DNA of 64,000 bases, taken from an uncultured Marinococcus sp. Its GTDB lineage: Bacteria; Bacillota; Bacilli; Bacillales; Marinococcaceae. Every line of letters begins with the position of its first letter. Within the stretch, counting starts at the first letter, position 1. The translations under genes were made by a program, and so were the position numbers. Positions 15,787-24,392 of the stretch are shown piece after piece. The DNA is taken from assembly GCF_947493875.1 (NCBI RefSeq), contig NZ_CANLSU010000006.1, positions 1 to 64,000 on the forward strand. Reading direction: 5' to 3'. Below the pieces are notes generated by a model. That model was not told the DNA's origin. It saw only the letters and a program-made list of their open reading frames with translations, and ran no database searches.

Positions 15787-16349
15787 TCACCTGATTTCGT
15801 TTATGCAGTCTGAATTCCATATTCGCTCCTGCGTAACTTTATGGTCCGTGATTTTAATATGATATACATCCGGATTGCTTAAACTAATTGATTGTTCAAA
15901 GCCAAAGCTATTATTGTAGTGTTGCAATAGTAATGACATTAAGTTTCCGTGCGTCACTATTATTGTATTTTTAAATTCATTGTTTATAACCTTTTTTATT
16001 ATTCCTAATATGCGCTTTTTCGCTTCGTTGCTTGATTCACCACCCTTGAACTTTAAATCAAAATCCCCGAATGTCATCTTAAGCATATCCTTCCAGTCAG
16101 AAAAAGCTTCTACACTTAATATACGCTCTTTCAATGCGTCCTCTACTTTTATTCCAATTCCCATTTCCTTTGCCAAAGGCTCTACCGTTTGTACAGCACG
16201 TTTATACGGACTTGAAATAATTTTTCTACCCTTAAATCTTTGAAAAAGGCTGCCAGGTCATTTGCTTGTTTTAAGCCTTCATCAGTTAAAGGCGCATCAG
16301 ATTCCTGTCCCAGTGCTTCACAATGTCTGACAATATAAAGATTTTTCAA
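15787..16349 (-). pseudogene. Histidine phosphatase family gene with a frameshift
   Basis: The N-terminal part (TTG at 16349 with GGGAG upstream) has the phosphohistidine motif YIVRHCEA and runs to about 16226. From there the matching sequence continues in another frame as KIISSPYKRAVQTVEPLAKE and ends with the second catalytic His in IVTHGNLMSLLL. Adding one A to the five-A tract (16221-16225, minus strand) restores one frame of about 188 aa. So this is a single-base indel, either a decayed gene or a sequencing error. Intact members are phosphoglycerate-mutase-like phosphatases. Confidence 0.75.
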
Positions 16350-16492
16350 TTTAGGCACTCCCAATAGTATATATTCAGTTGCATATTTACGTTGTTTATT
16401 TTAACGTCAAAATACGAAATATACTCGTTCATTTCCTCTATTCCTATACTGCGCTTAAAGCTATCGCAATACACATCTTTATTTTGGACAAA

Positions 16493-16717
16493 TTATCTTC
16501 TTTTTTTACGCTTTTTTGCTTCTTCCACAAGCGTATGAGTAACATAAAATAATCCAATACCAACAAAGATAATAATGAATAGATTTACTACAATACTCCA
16601 TAAACCATGCACGGGGAGGTATGAAAACAGCCAGGCCATTGGGAGCAAAAAGATAAGATCATATGTATTAATTTGAGCAAAAGTGTGTTCAAGAGTTTCC
16701 TGTTCCTTATCTCTCAT
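16493..16717 (-). CDS. Small two-helix membrane protein
   Basis: 74 aa, GGAGG upstream. Helices at about 20-36 (YDLIFLLPMAWLFSYL) and 40-62 (LWSIVVNLFIIIFVGIGLFYV), basic tail EEAKKRKKRR. Function unknown; a lone gene. Confidence 0.65.
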   Translation of the reverse strand: MRDKEQETLEHTFAQINTYDLIFLLPMAWLFSYLPVHGLWSIVVNLFIIIFVGIGLFYVTHTLVEEAKKRKKRR

Positions 16718-16828
16718 ATTTGCCCACCTCCTGCTTTAGCCTAATTGTTTTTAACTATGAAGCACGTCTGCTGACTTCTGGTATTTCTGCGTATATACAA
16801 TTGAAATGATGACGAACAAATTTTATTA

Positions 16829-17716
16829 TCATTCATTGATCTTATCGCCGCGGATAGGATGGCAGCCGTTGGCAAATTTCATACTGATGGATTTTCCATG
16901 AATAAAATCCGCCCGGTTCGAAAGCTGCATGTGCAGATGTGGCTCTGAGGAATTGCCTGAGTTACCGCATTTTCCTATAACCTTTCCCATCGAGACACGC
17001 TCGCCCTTCCGCACCAGAATCGAACCAGGCTGCAGATGAGCCAGAACGCTGTACTCCTCAGGAGCATGATAAATAACCACCACATTACCCGCCAGTTTCT
17101 CTTCATTCATGACTCCCGGCTCGTTGTCCGGAATCCCATCCACTACTTCAGCTATAGTACCCTCTGCCGGTGCATAAATTAGTTGCCCGTAGGCTGCATA
17201 ATGTTCGTTATATGTCGGCGATTTTTCATAGGTTTTTCCCTCTGTTTGAATCACCAGATCATACGCATAGCGTTGGCTGGATAAGGGGTGATGCGCGTTG
17301 GCCAGAGGATGATTTCCACCCCAGACGATTGTCCATCCGAGTCCCGGCTGTACCGGCCAGCGATACTGTTGCCTGGACTCCTCTTTTTCGCCAACCGGAT
17401 CAATAGCTGCGGGTTGCATAACTAAGCCATGAATGAAGTGTTGACGGTCCATATATACCTCAAGCGCCCGTTCATTCCTGTCGTCGTTCCAAACGTACTG
17501 AACTAAATGTTCGTCTATTTGATATGAAAACAGAAGATTATATGCTGTTACACCTTCATTGAAGCCAGCAGCCATTTCCTGAAATTCATCGCTCGCAGCG
17601 AGCTGCTTAAAATCATTCGTGGTTTGTTCATAAATGTGAACAAACTCGCCACGCAGAAATGATTTTCCAAATTCCTCGGGCGGTATTGGATGATCCGGGA
17701 ATGTAGATGTCATCAT
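16829..17716 (-). CDS. M23 (LytM-type) peptidase family protein
   Basis: 295 aa from ATG at 17716 with AGGAGG 5 bases upstream. The C-terminal third holds the LytM/M23 signature: HHPLSSQRYAYDL (first His and Asp zinc ligands), VVVIYHAPEEYSVLAHLQPG and SSEPHLHMQL (H-x-H). There is no signal peptide, and the N-terminal 120 residues (DFKQLAASDEFQEMAAGFNEG, a DUF3887-like or NTF2-like region) are unlike a secreted endopeptidase. This suggests a cytosolic or non-classical member. Upstream is a small membrane protein in the same direction. Confidence 0.75.
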   Translation of the reverse strand: MMTSTFPDHPIPPEEFGKSFLRGEFVHIYEQTTNDFKQLAASDEFQEMAAGFNEGVTAYNLLFSYQIDEHLVQYVWNDDRNERALEVYMDRQHFIHGLVMQPAAIDPVGEKEESRQQYRWPVQPGLGWTIVWGGNHPLANAHHPLSSQRYAYDLVIQTEGKTYEKSPTYNEHYAAYGQLIYAPAEGTIAEVVDGIPDNEPGVMNEEKLAGNVVVIYHAPEEYSVLAHLQPGSILVRKGERVSMGKVIGKCGNSGNSSEPHLHMQLSNRADFIHGKSISMKFANGCHPIRGDKINE

Positions 17717-17778
17717 AGCTTCCTCCTGACAGGTCAATCTGACAGGTCAATTTGCGTTTCGTATTATTAACCATCCGG

Positions 17779-17952
17779 CTATTTTTTCGCGGTGCCTATC
17801 CAGGAAGTGCCCCAGGCAGCCGTAAGAATAAAGATTACTATTAATCCAACAGATACTACTGGCATCCCTAAATCGTAGCCAAGCCCCAAACCTCCAGCTA
17901 TAAGTGCTGCCAATAGCAGTGAAACCGGAGTTATCATTTGTTTTCCCTTCAC
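17779..17952 (-). CDS. Small membrane protein
   Basis: 57 aa from GTG at 17952, preferred because GGAGGG lies 7 bases upstream. Two membrane helices around GG and G-x-G motifs (LLLAALIAGGLGLGYDLGM and VVSVGLIVIFILTAAWG). It ends 62 bp before the M23 gene, possibly in its operon. Unknown function. Confidence 0.55.
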   Translation of the reverse strand: MKGKQMITPVSLLLAALIAGGLGLGYDLGMPVVSVGLIVIFILTAAWGTSWIGTAKK

Positions 17953-18085
17953 AGTTGGTCCCTCCAATCACCAGCAACTTCTACTCTTTATTCTTTTATA
18001 ATATCAGGAGTCAGTAACAGAAGGAATATTATGGATAATATTCACCCTATAACATTAAGCTAAAAACATGTTTAAGCATTTAGCA

Positions 18086-18123
18086 AAAGCGAGTACAACG
18101 TAAACACGTCTTTACTCGCTTAA
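18086..18123 (-). terminator. Terminator after the MurR gene
   Basis: AGCGAGTA (18088-18095) pairs with TACTCGCT (18113-18120), extended by an inner pairing; it ends the murR transcript before the following AT-rich gap. Confidence 0.5.
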
Positions 18124-18129
18124 TAATTT

Positions 18130-18984
18130 CTAATCATTATCATTTTCTACTAATTTTTTAGATTTATCTATACTGTCTATGGTTTCTTGAAAGTTTTTAG
18201 AGACATAGCTCATAAATAAAATATCAATAATATGAAGCTGGGCTATTCTTGTTGAAGTTGCGGCGCTGCGACTGATAGCTTCCTTTTTAGGCGAAGAATA
18301 TATCGCACAGTCCACCAGATCTGACATTGGACTCTTTCCGTATTTAGTAATGCCCAACGTGCGTACTTTTAACTTTTTCGCCTGTTTTAAAATATTTATC
18401 GTTTCCTTCGTTTCCCCCGAAAAAGATATAAAAATGGCTAAATCGTCTGGACCGCAGTGAGCTAATGTAGTTAGTGTTAAATGAGGGTCTTCAAAATAAT
18501 AACTGTTTAACCCAACACGAAGAAATTTTTGCTGACAATCATACGCGATTATGCCTGAAGCGCCGATCCCGTAAATAATTATTTTAGAGCTGCTCTCTAG
18601 CCACTCCAATGCTGTTTCTATTTTTTCTTTTTGAATGTAATCTTTAGTTTCGCTGATCATACTAACTGTATTATATGTCATTTGATCAATGATATTAACA
18701 ACAGGCTCATTTACTTGTATATCTCTATACTCAAATGAATCATTTTGCTGAAGATCACCAGCTATTCTCATTTTCAAATCTTGAAAACTGGATAATTTCA
18801 TTGATTTACATAAACGTACCACAGCTGCTGAGCTGGAATTACTGCTTTCACCTAATTCCTGTGCTGTCATTGTTACAGCTGCGTCAGGATGGTTTTGAAT
18901 ATATTGAGCAATTTTTTTCTCAGAAAGCGGCAGTCTACTCTCAATAACCTTAAGCATTGATAATCCACCTGATATTTGTGCCAT
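18130..18984 (-). CDS. MurR/RpiR family regulator
   Basis: 284 aa. N-terminal HTH_6 domain (LPLSEKKIAQYIQNHPDAAV, then SAAVVRLCKSMKLSSFQDLK) and C-terminal SIS sugar-phosphate domain (GIGASGIIAYDCQQKFLRVG and IFISFSGETKETINILKQAK). RpiR proteins of this kind sense MurNAc-6-P or another sugar phosphate and repress muropeptide or sugar genes. Neighbours (EIIBC, EIIA, MupG, MurQ, AnmK) make MurR the natural assignment. Last gene on the minus arm of the divergent locus, probably with its own or read-through promoter. Confidence 0.85.
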   Translation of the reverse strand: MAQISGGLSMLKVIESRLPLSEKKIAQYIQNHPDAAVTMTAQELGESSNSSSAAVVRLCKSMKLSSFQDLKMRIAGDLQQNDSFEYRDIQVNEPVVNIIDQMTYNTVSMISETKDYIQKEKIETALEWLESSSKIIIYGIGASGIIAYDCQQKFLRVGLNSYYFEDPHLTLTTLAHCGPDDLAIFISFSGETKETINILKQAKKLKVRTLGITKYGKSPMSDLVDCAIYSSPKKEAISRSAATSTRIAQLHIIDILFMSYVSKNFQETIDSIDKSKKLVENDND

Positions 18985-18998
18985 AAACCTACTCCCTA

Positions 18999-19283
18999 CT
19001 AAAAAATAATAATAACAACGTAATTACATACAATACTACCTATTAAAGAAAAACTAATCCAACTTAATTTAGAAAAAGAGTAGTTTTGCAACTTTATAAT
19101 TTTTACCGTTAAAATACTGAAAAAAGTAAACAAACTTATACTCATAGCCAAAAACATGCTCAAGCTGTCAGATATAAATACAGACTGAAAAAAAGGATAA
19201 ATGAAAAATAAACCCGCACTTAATATTAAAATTAACAGTCCAACAACTTTAAAATTTCTATCCGGAAAAGACATAGGCAGCAT
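18999..19283 (-). CDS. Small membrane protein within the MurNAc locus
   Basis: 94 aa, AGGAGG before ATG. Three hydrophobic helices (VVGLLILILSAGLFFIYPFF, LSMFLAMSISLFTFFSI, SWISFSLIGSIVCNYVVIII). No family recognised. It lies between the EIIC gene and murR, just beyond a terminator-like hairpin that follows EIIC, so its expression may be partly uncoupled from the transporter. Confidence 0.6.
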   Translation of the reverse strand: MLPMSFPDRNFKVVGLLILILSAGLFFIYPFFQSVFISDSLSMFLAMSISLFTFFSILTVKIIKLQNYSFSKLSWISFSLIGSIVCNYVVIIIF

Positions 19284-19297
19284 ATTAAACCTCCTAT

Positions 19298-19328
19298 AAA
19301 AAGGCTAAAAATTATTTTAGCCTTTTTT
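19298..19328 (-). terminator. Hairpin after the EIIC gene
   Basis: AAAAGGCTAAAA and TTTTAGCCTTTT arms, A+T rich with runs on both sides, between EIIC (ending 19335) and the 94-aa gene. Probably partial termination. Confidence 0.65.
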
Positions 19329-19334
19329 ACTTTA

Positions 19335-20645
19335 TTATGATGTTCTTTCTTTTTGCTTTTTTTCGTTATCCATTTCTTCATTTTCTTCATTTTGTTCCTG
19401 CTTTAACAACTGATTGTCGTAAATCTTGAAAAATGGATAATAAATTACGCAGGACAAAAAGATGTTCACAAATACTAGTACAATTGCCCGCCAGTCTCCT
19501 CCAGTTGCCAAGTACGCTCCAATAGGTGCTGGCAGCGTCCATGGAGGCATTACATATGTTTCCGAAACCAATCCGAGTACTGTAGCAATATAAGAAAGAG
19601 TAGCCAAAATAAGCGGAATAGAAACAAATGGAATGATGAGAATAGGATTCAACACGATAGGGGCGCCAAAAATAATTGGCTCATTAATGTTAAACAATCC
19701 TGGCACTGCTGTAGTACGTCCAAGTGTTTTCGAATATTTTGATTTTGCAAAAAGGAGCATGACAATTATGAGTCCCAGCGTAGAACCCGCGCCCCCAATC
19801 CAGATAAACCATTGGAAAAACGTTTCAGGAGCTACGTGAGGCAGGCTGTTTCGGCCATCTGCCACTGCAGCTGAGTTTTCCACCAAATACACTTCCCAAA
19901 ACGGACGGGCAACAGTACCAACGATAGAGACCCCGTGAATCCCAAAAGACCAAAAAAATGTTATCAAAAATACTGGAATAATTACCCCGACAAAGCTGTC
20001 ACCTACAGCAACAATTGGAGCTACGGCTTGTTCTACTAGATGATGAATATCCAATCCAATTAATATAGTTACTATCGAAATGCCCACAATAACAATTGCT
20101 ACAGGGATTAAAGCTTCAAATGAACGTGAAACAGAGGTTGGTACCTGTGGTGGCATTTTAATTGTTACATTTTTTTCTTTGCATAAACGCATAACTTCCA
20201 CCGCGAAAATAGAACAAAGCATAGAGACGAATAAACCAGCTGGGCCTAGCGGCTCCATTGGCAGTACATATTCGGTTTCATTTATAACTTGCGGCGTGAT
20301 AGTAAGTAATAACGCTGCTACAGCAATTTGTGCACCAGACAACGCATCTATCCCGTAGCTTCTGGACAGGTTATATCCTATACCAAAAGCTACGTAGAGG
20401 GACATTATAAACATCGTGAGCCGATAAGGGATTAATATATCTGCTGCATTGTTACTTGCCCATTCTGTAATTCCCCAATTTTGAGGTAACGGAGGTGAAG
20501 CTACAATTAGAAAAAAGGAACCGATTATAATAAAAGGAAGCGCTGAAATAACACCATCTCTGATTGCCTGCAAGTGTCGCTGTTCGGCTAATCTTGCCAT
20601 AGGTCCAGATAACTTTTGATCCATCCAGTTTGCAAAATTATTCAT
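19335..20645 (-). CDS. PTS EIIC, lactose/cellobiose family
   Basis: 436 aa, about ten membrane helices. Opens LSGPMARLAEQRHLQAIRDG, a CelB/LicC-type start, with GIHGVSIVGTVARPFWEVYL and ...FNINEPIIFGAPIVLNPIL, the conserved substrate-site region of the Lac/cellobiose EIIC family. Charged end with QEQNEENEEMDNEKKQKE. The only PTS permease in the muropeptide cluster. Inferred substrate: an aminosugar such as MurNAc or MurNAc-GlcNAc disaccharide; bacilli usually use Glc-family MurP for this. Downstream of EIIB with 15 bp gap. Confidence 0.9.
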   Translation of the reverse strand: MNNFANWMDQKLSGPMARLAEQRHLQAIRDGVISALPFIIIGSFFLIVASPPLPQNWGITEWASNNAADILIPYRLTMFIMSLYVAFGIGYNLSRSYGIDALSGAQIAVAALLLTITPQVINETEYVLPMEPLGPAGLFVSMLCSIFAVEVMRLCKEKNVTIKMPPQVPTSVSRSFEALIPVAIVIVGISIVTILIGLDIHHLVEQAVAPIVAVGDSFVGVIIPVFLITFFWSFGIHGVSIVGTVARPFWEVYLVENSAAVADGRNSLPHVAPETFFQWFIWIGGAGSTLGLIIVMLLFAKSKYSKTLGRTTAVPGLFNINEPIIFGAPIVLNPILIIPFVSIPLILATLSYIATVLGLVSETYVMPPWTLPAPIGAYLATGGDWRAIVLVFVNIFLSCVIYYPFFKIYDNQLLKQEQNEENEEMDNEKKQKERTS

Positions 20646-20660
20646 TATACCCGCCTCCCT

Positions 20661-20969
20661 TTATTGGTCCACTGTATTATTCATGGTTTCAAGCATTCGT
20701 TTACCTCCCATAGGATTGTAGGCATTTGGGGGAATTTGTCCACACGGAATATTTTCAGTTTGCGCAATTCCTTCGATTTTTTTGAATTGATGGCGTATTT
20801 GTGGAGCTACCATACAAACATTCCATCCATTTTTTATTTCATCCTCTACCTCGCTGCTCCCAATTGCTTTTACGTGGAGCTCCTGCCCATTTTTTTCTGC
20901 CTCTTTCTTTAATGCATCCACAGCGATAGCACTCGACATTCCACCCGAACAAATAAATAATACGTTCAT
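20661..20969 (-). CDS. PTS EIIB, lactose/cellobiose family
   Basis: 102 aa from the second of two ATGs, 6 bases from GGGGG. LFICSGGMSSAIAVDALKKE carries the phosphocysteine (C7) in the IIB loop C-x-x-x-x-S-S, and VMVAPQIRHQF-like MVAPQIRHQFKKI follows. Takes phosphate from the EIIA encoded on the other strand. Promoter TTGAAA-18-TATAAT at 21013-21042. Confidence 0.9.
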   Translation of the reverse strand: MNVLFICSGGMSSAIAVDALKKEAEKNGQELHVKAIGSSEVEDEIKNGWNVCMVAPQIRHQFKKIEGIAQTENIPCGQIPPNAYNPMGGKRMLETMNNTVDQ

Positions 20970-21012
20970 CATAAACCCCCTGAATTTTAAAATTTTATTT
21001 TAACCTGAGTAC

Positions 21013-21057
21013 ATTATATGCTAATATAAAATTAAATTTCAACAATTTACTGAAATT
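21013..21057. promoter_or_regulatory. Divergent promoters and MurR operator of the muropeptide locus
   Basis: Minus: TTGAAA (21037-21042) and TATAAT (21013-21018), 18 bases apart. Plus: a weaker TTAACC (21000-21005) and TAATAT (21022-21027). An inverted repeat AATTTCA (21035-21041) and TGAAATT (21051-21057) covers the minus -35 box. The arms match those of the palindrome at 21429-21449, so both are candidate sites for the MurR/RpiR protein. Confidence 0.6.
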
Positions 21058-21089
21058 TTTCAAAATTTTGGTTTGAAAGGGGTTTTTCT

Positions 21090-21419
21090 ATGGATAAAAC
21101 ATACGAACAGGACATTTTTGAAATCATTTCTAATGCAGGTGATGCTAAGAGCCTGGCTTATGAAAGCCTGGAAATGGTCGAGAATAAAGATTACAAAGAA
21201 GCTGATGAAAATCTACAATTGGCGGATGATCAATTGAAACGAGCGCACAATACACAAACAAAATTAATTCAGAATGAAATTAATGGCGATAAAGTCACTA
21301 TGTCCTTACTGATGGTTCATGCCCAGGATCACCTTATGGGCGCTGAATCAGAAATCACCTTGATTAAGCATTTAATTTCTTTACAAAAGCAAATTCATGG
21401 CGAAAAAACCAGTTCTTAA
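21090..21419 (+). CDS. PTS EIIA, lactose/cellobiose family
   Basis: 109 aa, helical. LMVHAQDHLMGAESEIT is the conserved EIIA-Lac segment whose His is phosphorylated by HPr. Length is standard. It is the first gene of the plus-strand arm, opposite EIIB and EIIC, an unusual separation of one PTS over a divergent promoter. Strong GAAAGGGG site before the ATG. Confidence 0.9.
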   Translation: MDKTYEQDIFEIISNAGDAKSLAYESLEMVENKDYKEADENLQLADDQLKRAHNTQTKLIQNEINGDKVTMSLLMVHAQDHLMGAESEITLIKHLISLQKQIHGEKTSS

Positions 21420-21428
21420 GTTATTTTA

Positions 21429-21449
21429 TTTTGAAATTTTATTTCAAAA
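21429..21449. promoter_or_regulatory. Perfect palindrome between EIIA and MupG genes
   Basis: TTTTGAAAT (21429-21437) and ATTTCAAAA (21441-21449) are 9-base arms around TTT. It is probably an internal operator for the MurR protein; it could also fold in the message. Confidence 0.55.
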
Positions 21450-21457
21450 AAGAAAGG

Positions 21458-22546
21458 ATGATTATAATTAAAAGGCTAGGCATTTCTATTTACCCAAATC
21501 ACGCTTCTTATGAAGACAATATTAATTACATCCGCCAGGCTCATGAGTACGGTTTTTCGAAAATATTTATGTGCCTTCTCTCCGTTGAAGGTTCAAAATC
21601 TGCTATTTTAAGCGATTTCAAAAAGACGATAACGGAAGCAAAACATTTAGGCTTTGAAATTATAGTGGATGTCAGCCCAAAAACTTTTACCGCATTGGAT
21701 ATCGATTACAATGATTTGTCTTTTTTTAACGATTTAGGCGCTGATGGCCTCCGATTAGATCTCGGTTTTACTGGACTTGAAGAAGCAAAGATGACTCATA
21801 ATAAATTCGACTTAAAAATCGAAATTAATATGAGCAACGCCACCCACTACATCGATAATATTCTTTCTTATCAGCCCAACCGTGAAAATCTAATTGGCAG
21901 CCACAACTTTTACCCACAGCGCTACACTGGTTTATCCTATGACTTCTTTGAAGAATGCAGCCTGAAATTCCTTAAGTACGGCCTCCATACCAGTGCATTC
22001 ATTACCTCTCCTGAAAGTTCTTTCGGTCCCTGGCCTATTATGGAAGGCATGCCTACCCTGGAGGAACACCGAAATCTTTCATTAAAAACGCAGGCAAAAC
22101 ACCTCTTTGCGACTCAATTAATCGATGACGTTATTATTAGCAACTGTTTTGCCTCAAATGAAGAGATGAGCATTCTTTCAAATTTATCTAAAAGCATGAT
22201 CACTTTTAAGATTCATTTGTCCGACGACGTTACTGAGTTGGAAAAAACAATACTTTTTCAAGAACCCCACTTTTATCGCGGGGATGTTTCTGACTATGTT
22301 ATCCGGTCTACACAAAGCCGTGTAAAGTACAAAGAATATTCTTTTCCGTTTCATGACTGCAACAATATTCAACGCGGAGACATTGTCATAGGTAATGATA
22401 ATTACGGTCAATACAAAGGAGAACTCCAAATCGCTCTAAAAGAAATGCAGAACGATGGTAATAAGAACATCATTGCCCGAATTGATGATGAAGAAAATAT
22501 TTTAATGAACTATTTGAAGCCGTGGGAGATGTTCGCCTTTGAATAA
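21458..22546 (+). CDS. mupG: MupG-type 6-phospho-N-acetylmuramidase (DUF871)
   Basis: About 362 aa. Opening RLGISIYPNHASYEDNINY and a TIM barrel with FSKIFMCLLS, GADGLRLDLGFTG and IGSHNFYPQRYTGLSY are typical of DUF871/MupG. Known: S. aureus MupG cleaves MurNAc-6-P-GlcNAc taken up by a PTS, giving MurNAc-6-P and GlcNAc. Start is uncertain: ATG 21458 lies 1 base from AAGG, whereas ATT at 21467 has ideal spacing; homologues begin near RRLGISIYP. Overlaps the kinase gene by 8 bases. Confidence 0.9.
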   Translation: MIIIKRLGISIYPNHASYEDNINYIRQAHEYGFSKIFMCLLSVEGSKSAILSDFKKTITEAKHLGFEIIVDVSPKTFTALDIDYNDLSFFNDLGADGLRLDLGFTGLEEAKMTHNKFDLKIEINMSNATHYIDNILSYQPNRENLIGSHNFYPQRYTGLSYDFFEECSLKFLKYGLHTSAFITSPESSFGPWPIMEGMPTLEEHRNLSLKTQAKHLFATQLIDDVIISNCFASNEEMSILSNLSKSMITFKIHLSDDVTELEKTILFQEPHFYRGDVSDYVIRSTQSRVKYKEYSFPFHDCNNIQRGDIVIGNDNYGQYKGELQIALKEMQNDGNKNIIARIDDEENILMNYLKPWEMFAFE

Positions 22547-23456
22547 ATCTTTTTACGGGCAATACATCGTAGTAATAGATGCTGGTGGCACAAAAACTGT
22601 AGGGACTCTTGTAGAAATGCAGTCGAAAAAGATTTTATTTCAAATTCAGACCGGGCCGGGCAACATTGTCAGTAATAATGATTACGCTGAACAAAATATT
22701 GAAGATGCCTTAATACAATGTGCTGAACAAATACAAATAAAACCACTCCGGGCCATTATAGGAATTGCTGGGTTTAACACATATAAACACCGATGGCATA
22801 CCCCTCTGCATTGGTACAACTATATAAACGAAAACATTGCAGTTACCAGTGATATTGAATTGGGTTATCGGGCAGAATTCCCTAAAGGAGAAGGTATGCT
22901 TGTAATTTCCGGCACCGGGGCTATTATTTGCTTGGAGCATCAAAACAAATTGAAGACTCTTGGAGGTTGGGGGCATCTATTAGGTGATGAAGAAAGTGCA
23001 TATGGAATTGGCAAAAAGGCTATACAGCAGGTTTTAGAAAGTATGGAATACTGCTACAGATCCATACTTAAAGACCAATGGATAAAAGATGATTATCCCG
23101 CCTCAAGCAATAAACTTAAAGAATGGTTTTACTGTCAGGATAAAGAAGCCATTGCCCAACTCTCTCTCTGGGTGGAATCAACAGCTAAAAACGGTAATTC
23201 AGAGGCACAGAGCATTATAAGTGATGCCTCACGAAAAATGGCCGGCAGTGTTTATAAAGCTATTACATCTCTCGGCTTGTCTTCCAGTATTCCCTTGATC
23301 GTTAAGGGAGGAATGTTTGAAAACAATGACAGATACTTTAGCGAATTCCAAAAGCATATAAGCAATTTTCAATTAACAAATACGGTATCAAAATCGAATA
23401 AAAACATTTTTGTTGAAGCCGCCTGCTTCAATTATTACAAGGGAGTGAGGAAATGA
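22539..23456 (+). CDS. BadF/BcrA-type amino-sugar kinase (MurK/NagK-like)
   Basis: 305 aa, TTG start overlapping mupG. VVIDAGGTKTVGTLVEM is the ASKHA phosphate-1 loop, VISGTGAIICLE the phosphate-2 loop, GGWGHLLGDEESAYGIG the signature of BadF-type N-acetylglucosamine and N-acetylmuramic acid kinases (MurK of Clostridium, GlcNAc kinase). Inference: phosphorylates the GlcNAc (or MurNAc) released by MupG. 4-base overlap with murQ (ATGA). Confidence 0.85.
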   Translation: MNKSFYGQYIVVIDAGGTKTVGTLVEMQSKKILFQIQTGPGNIVSNNDYAEQNIEDALIQCAEQIQIKPLRAIIGIAGFNTYKHRWHTPLHWYNYINENIAVTSDIELGYRAEFPKGEGMLVISGTGAIICLEHQNKLKTLGGWGHLLGDEESAYGIGKKAIQQVLESMEYCYRSILKDQWIKDDYPASSNKLKEWFYCQDKEAIAQLSLWVESTAKNGNSEAQSIISDASRKMAGSVYKAITSLGLSSSIPLIVKGGMFENNDRYFSEFQKHISNFQLTNTVSKSNKNIFVEAACFNYYKGVRK

Positions 23457-24367
23457 AAAATATAGATACAGAAAAGCGAAATCCGAAAACTACAAACATT
23501 GACAATTTACCAACCGATAAGATGCTGGAGTTGATTAACAAGGAGGATCAAACGGTTCCTTTAGCTATTGCAGACATCATCCCAATTATCGCTGAATCGG
23601 TTGATCGTATAACTTCTTCCATGAATAAAGGAGGCCGTTTATTATATGTAGGTGCCGGCACAAGCGGGCGATTAGGCGTACTTGACGCTGTCGAATGCCC
23701 ACCGACATTTAACGCAGAACCTTCTAATGTATTAGGTGTAATTGCCGGGGGCGAAAAAGCAATTTTCCAGGCGGCAGAAGGTGCAGAAGATGATATAGAA
23801 GCAGGCAGAAAAGATATTCAAAATCTTAATGTAAATAAAAACGACACAGTTGTTGGTATCGCCGCAAGCGGCCGGACCCCATATACTATAGGAGCCTTAG
23901 AAGCTGCTAATGAAAACAGTGCTTATACCATTGCATTAGTCTGTTCCTACGGATCTCCACTGGCTGAAACCGCCGACACCGCTTTGGAAGTAAACACAGG
24001 ACCAGAAGCCATCACGGGGTCAACACGCATGAAAGCCGGAACTGCTCAAAAATTAATACTAAACATGCTATCAACAGGCACTATGATTCGCCAGGGAAAA
24101 GTTTATGGAAATCTGATGGTGGACCTTCAGCCGTCAAATATTAAACTTCGTGAAAGGGCTCTTAGTATTATTATCGAGGCCACAGGATGCTCGGAATCTG
24201 AAGCCATTGATGCACTGGAAAATTATAAAGAAGTTAAACCCGCTATAGTCTCGCTTTTAACTTCACTTCAAGGTAACGAAGTAGCTAATGCCCTTCTTCG
24301 TCATCGCGGTCGCATTCAGGATATATTAAATGGATATCCTTCTGCTGATACTTTAAATAAAAGCTGA
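23453..24367 (+). CDS. murQ: N-acetylmuramic acid 6-phosphate etherase MurQ
   Basis: 304 aa, full length. N-terminal EKRNPKTTNIDNLPTDKMLELI, the SIS core YVGAGTSGRLGVLDAVECPP with the catalytic Glu, then GIAASGRTPYTIGALEAA and GPEAITGSTRMKAGTAQKLI. Removes D-lactate from MurNAc-6-P, giving GlcNAc-6-P. Together with MupG and the kinase this completes conversion of the imported disaccharide. GTG-free start ATG overlapping the kinase stop. Confidence 0.96.
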   Translation: MKNIDTEKRNPKTTNIDNLPTDKMLELINKEDQTVPLAIADIIPIIAESVDRITSSMNKGGRLLYVGAGTSGRLGVLDAVECPPTFNAEPSNVLGVIAGGEKAIFQAAEGAEDDIEAGRKDIQNLNVNKNDTVVGIAASGRTPYTIGALEAANENSAYTIALVCSYGSPLAETADTALEVNTGPEAITGSTRMKAGTAQKLILNMLSTGTMIRQGKVYGNLMVDLQPSNIKLRERALSIIIEATGCSESEAIDALENYKEVKPAIVSLLTSLQGNEVANALLRHRGRIQDILNGYPSADTLNKS

Positions 24368-24392
24368 ACCAAGAATTCAGGGGGTGATTATT

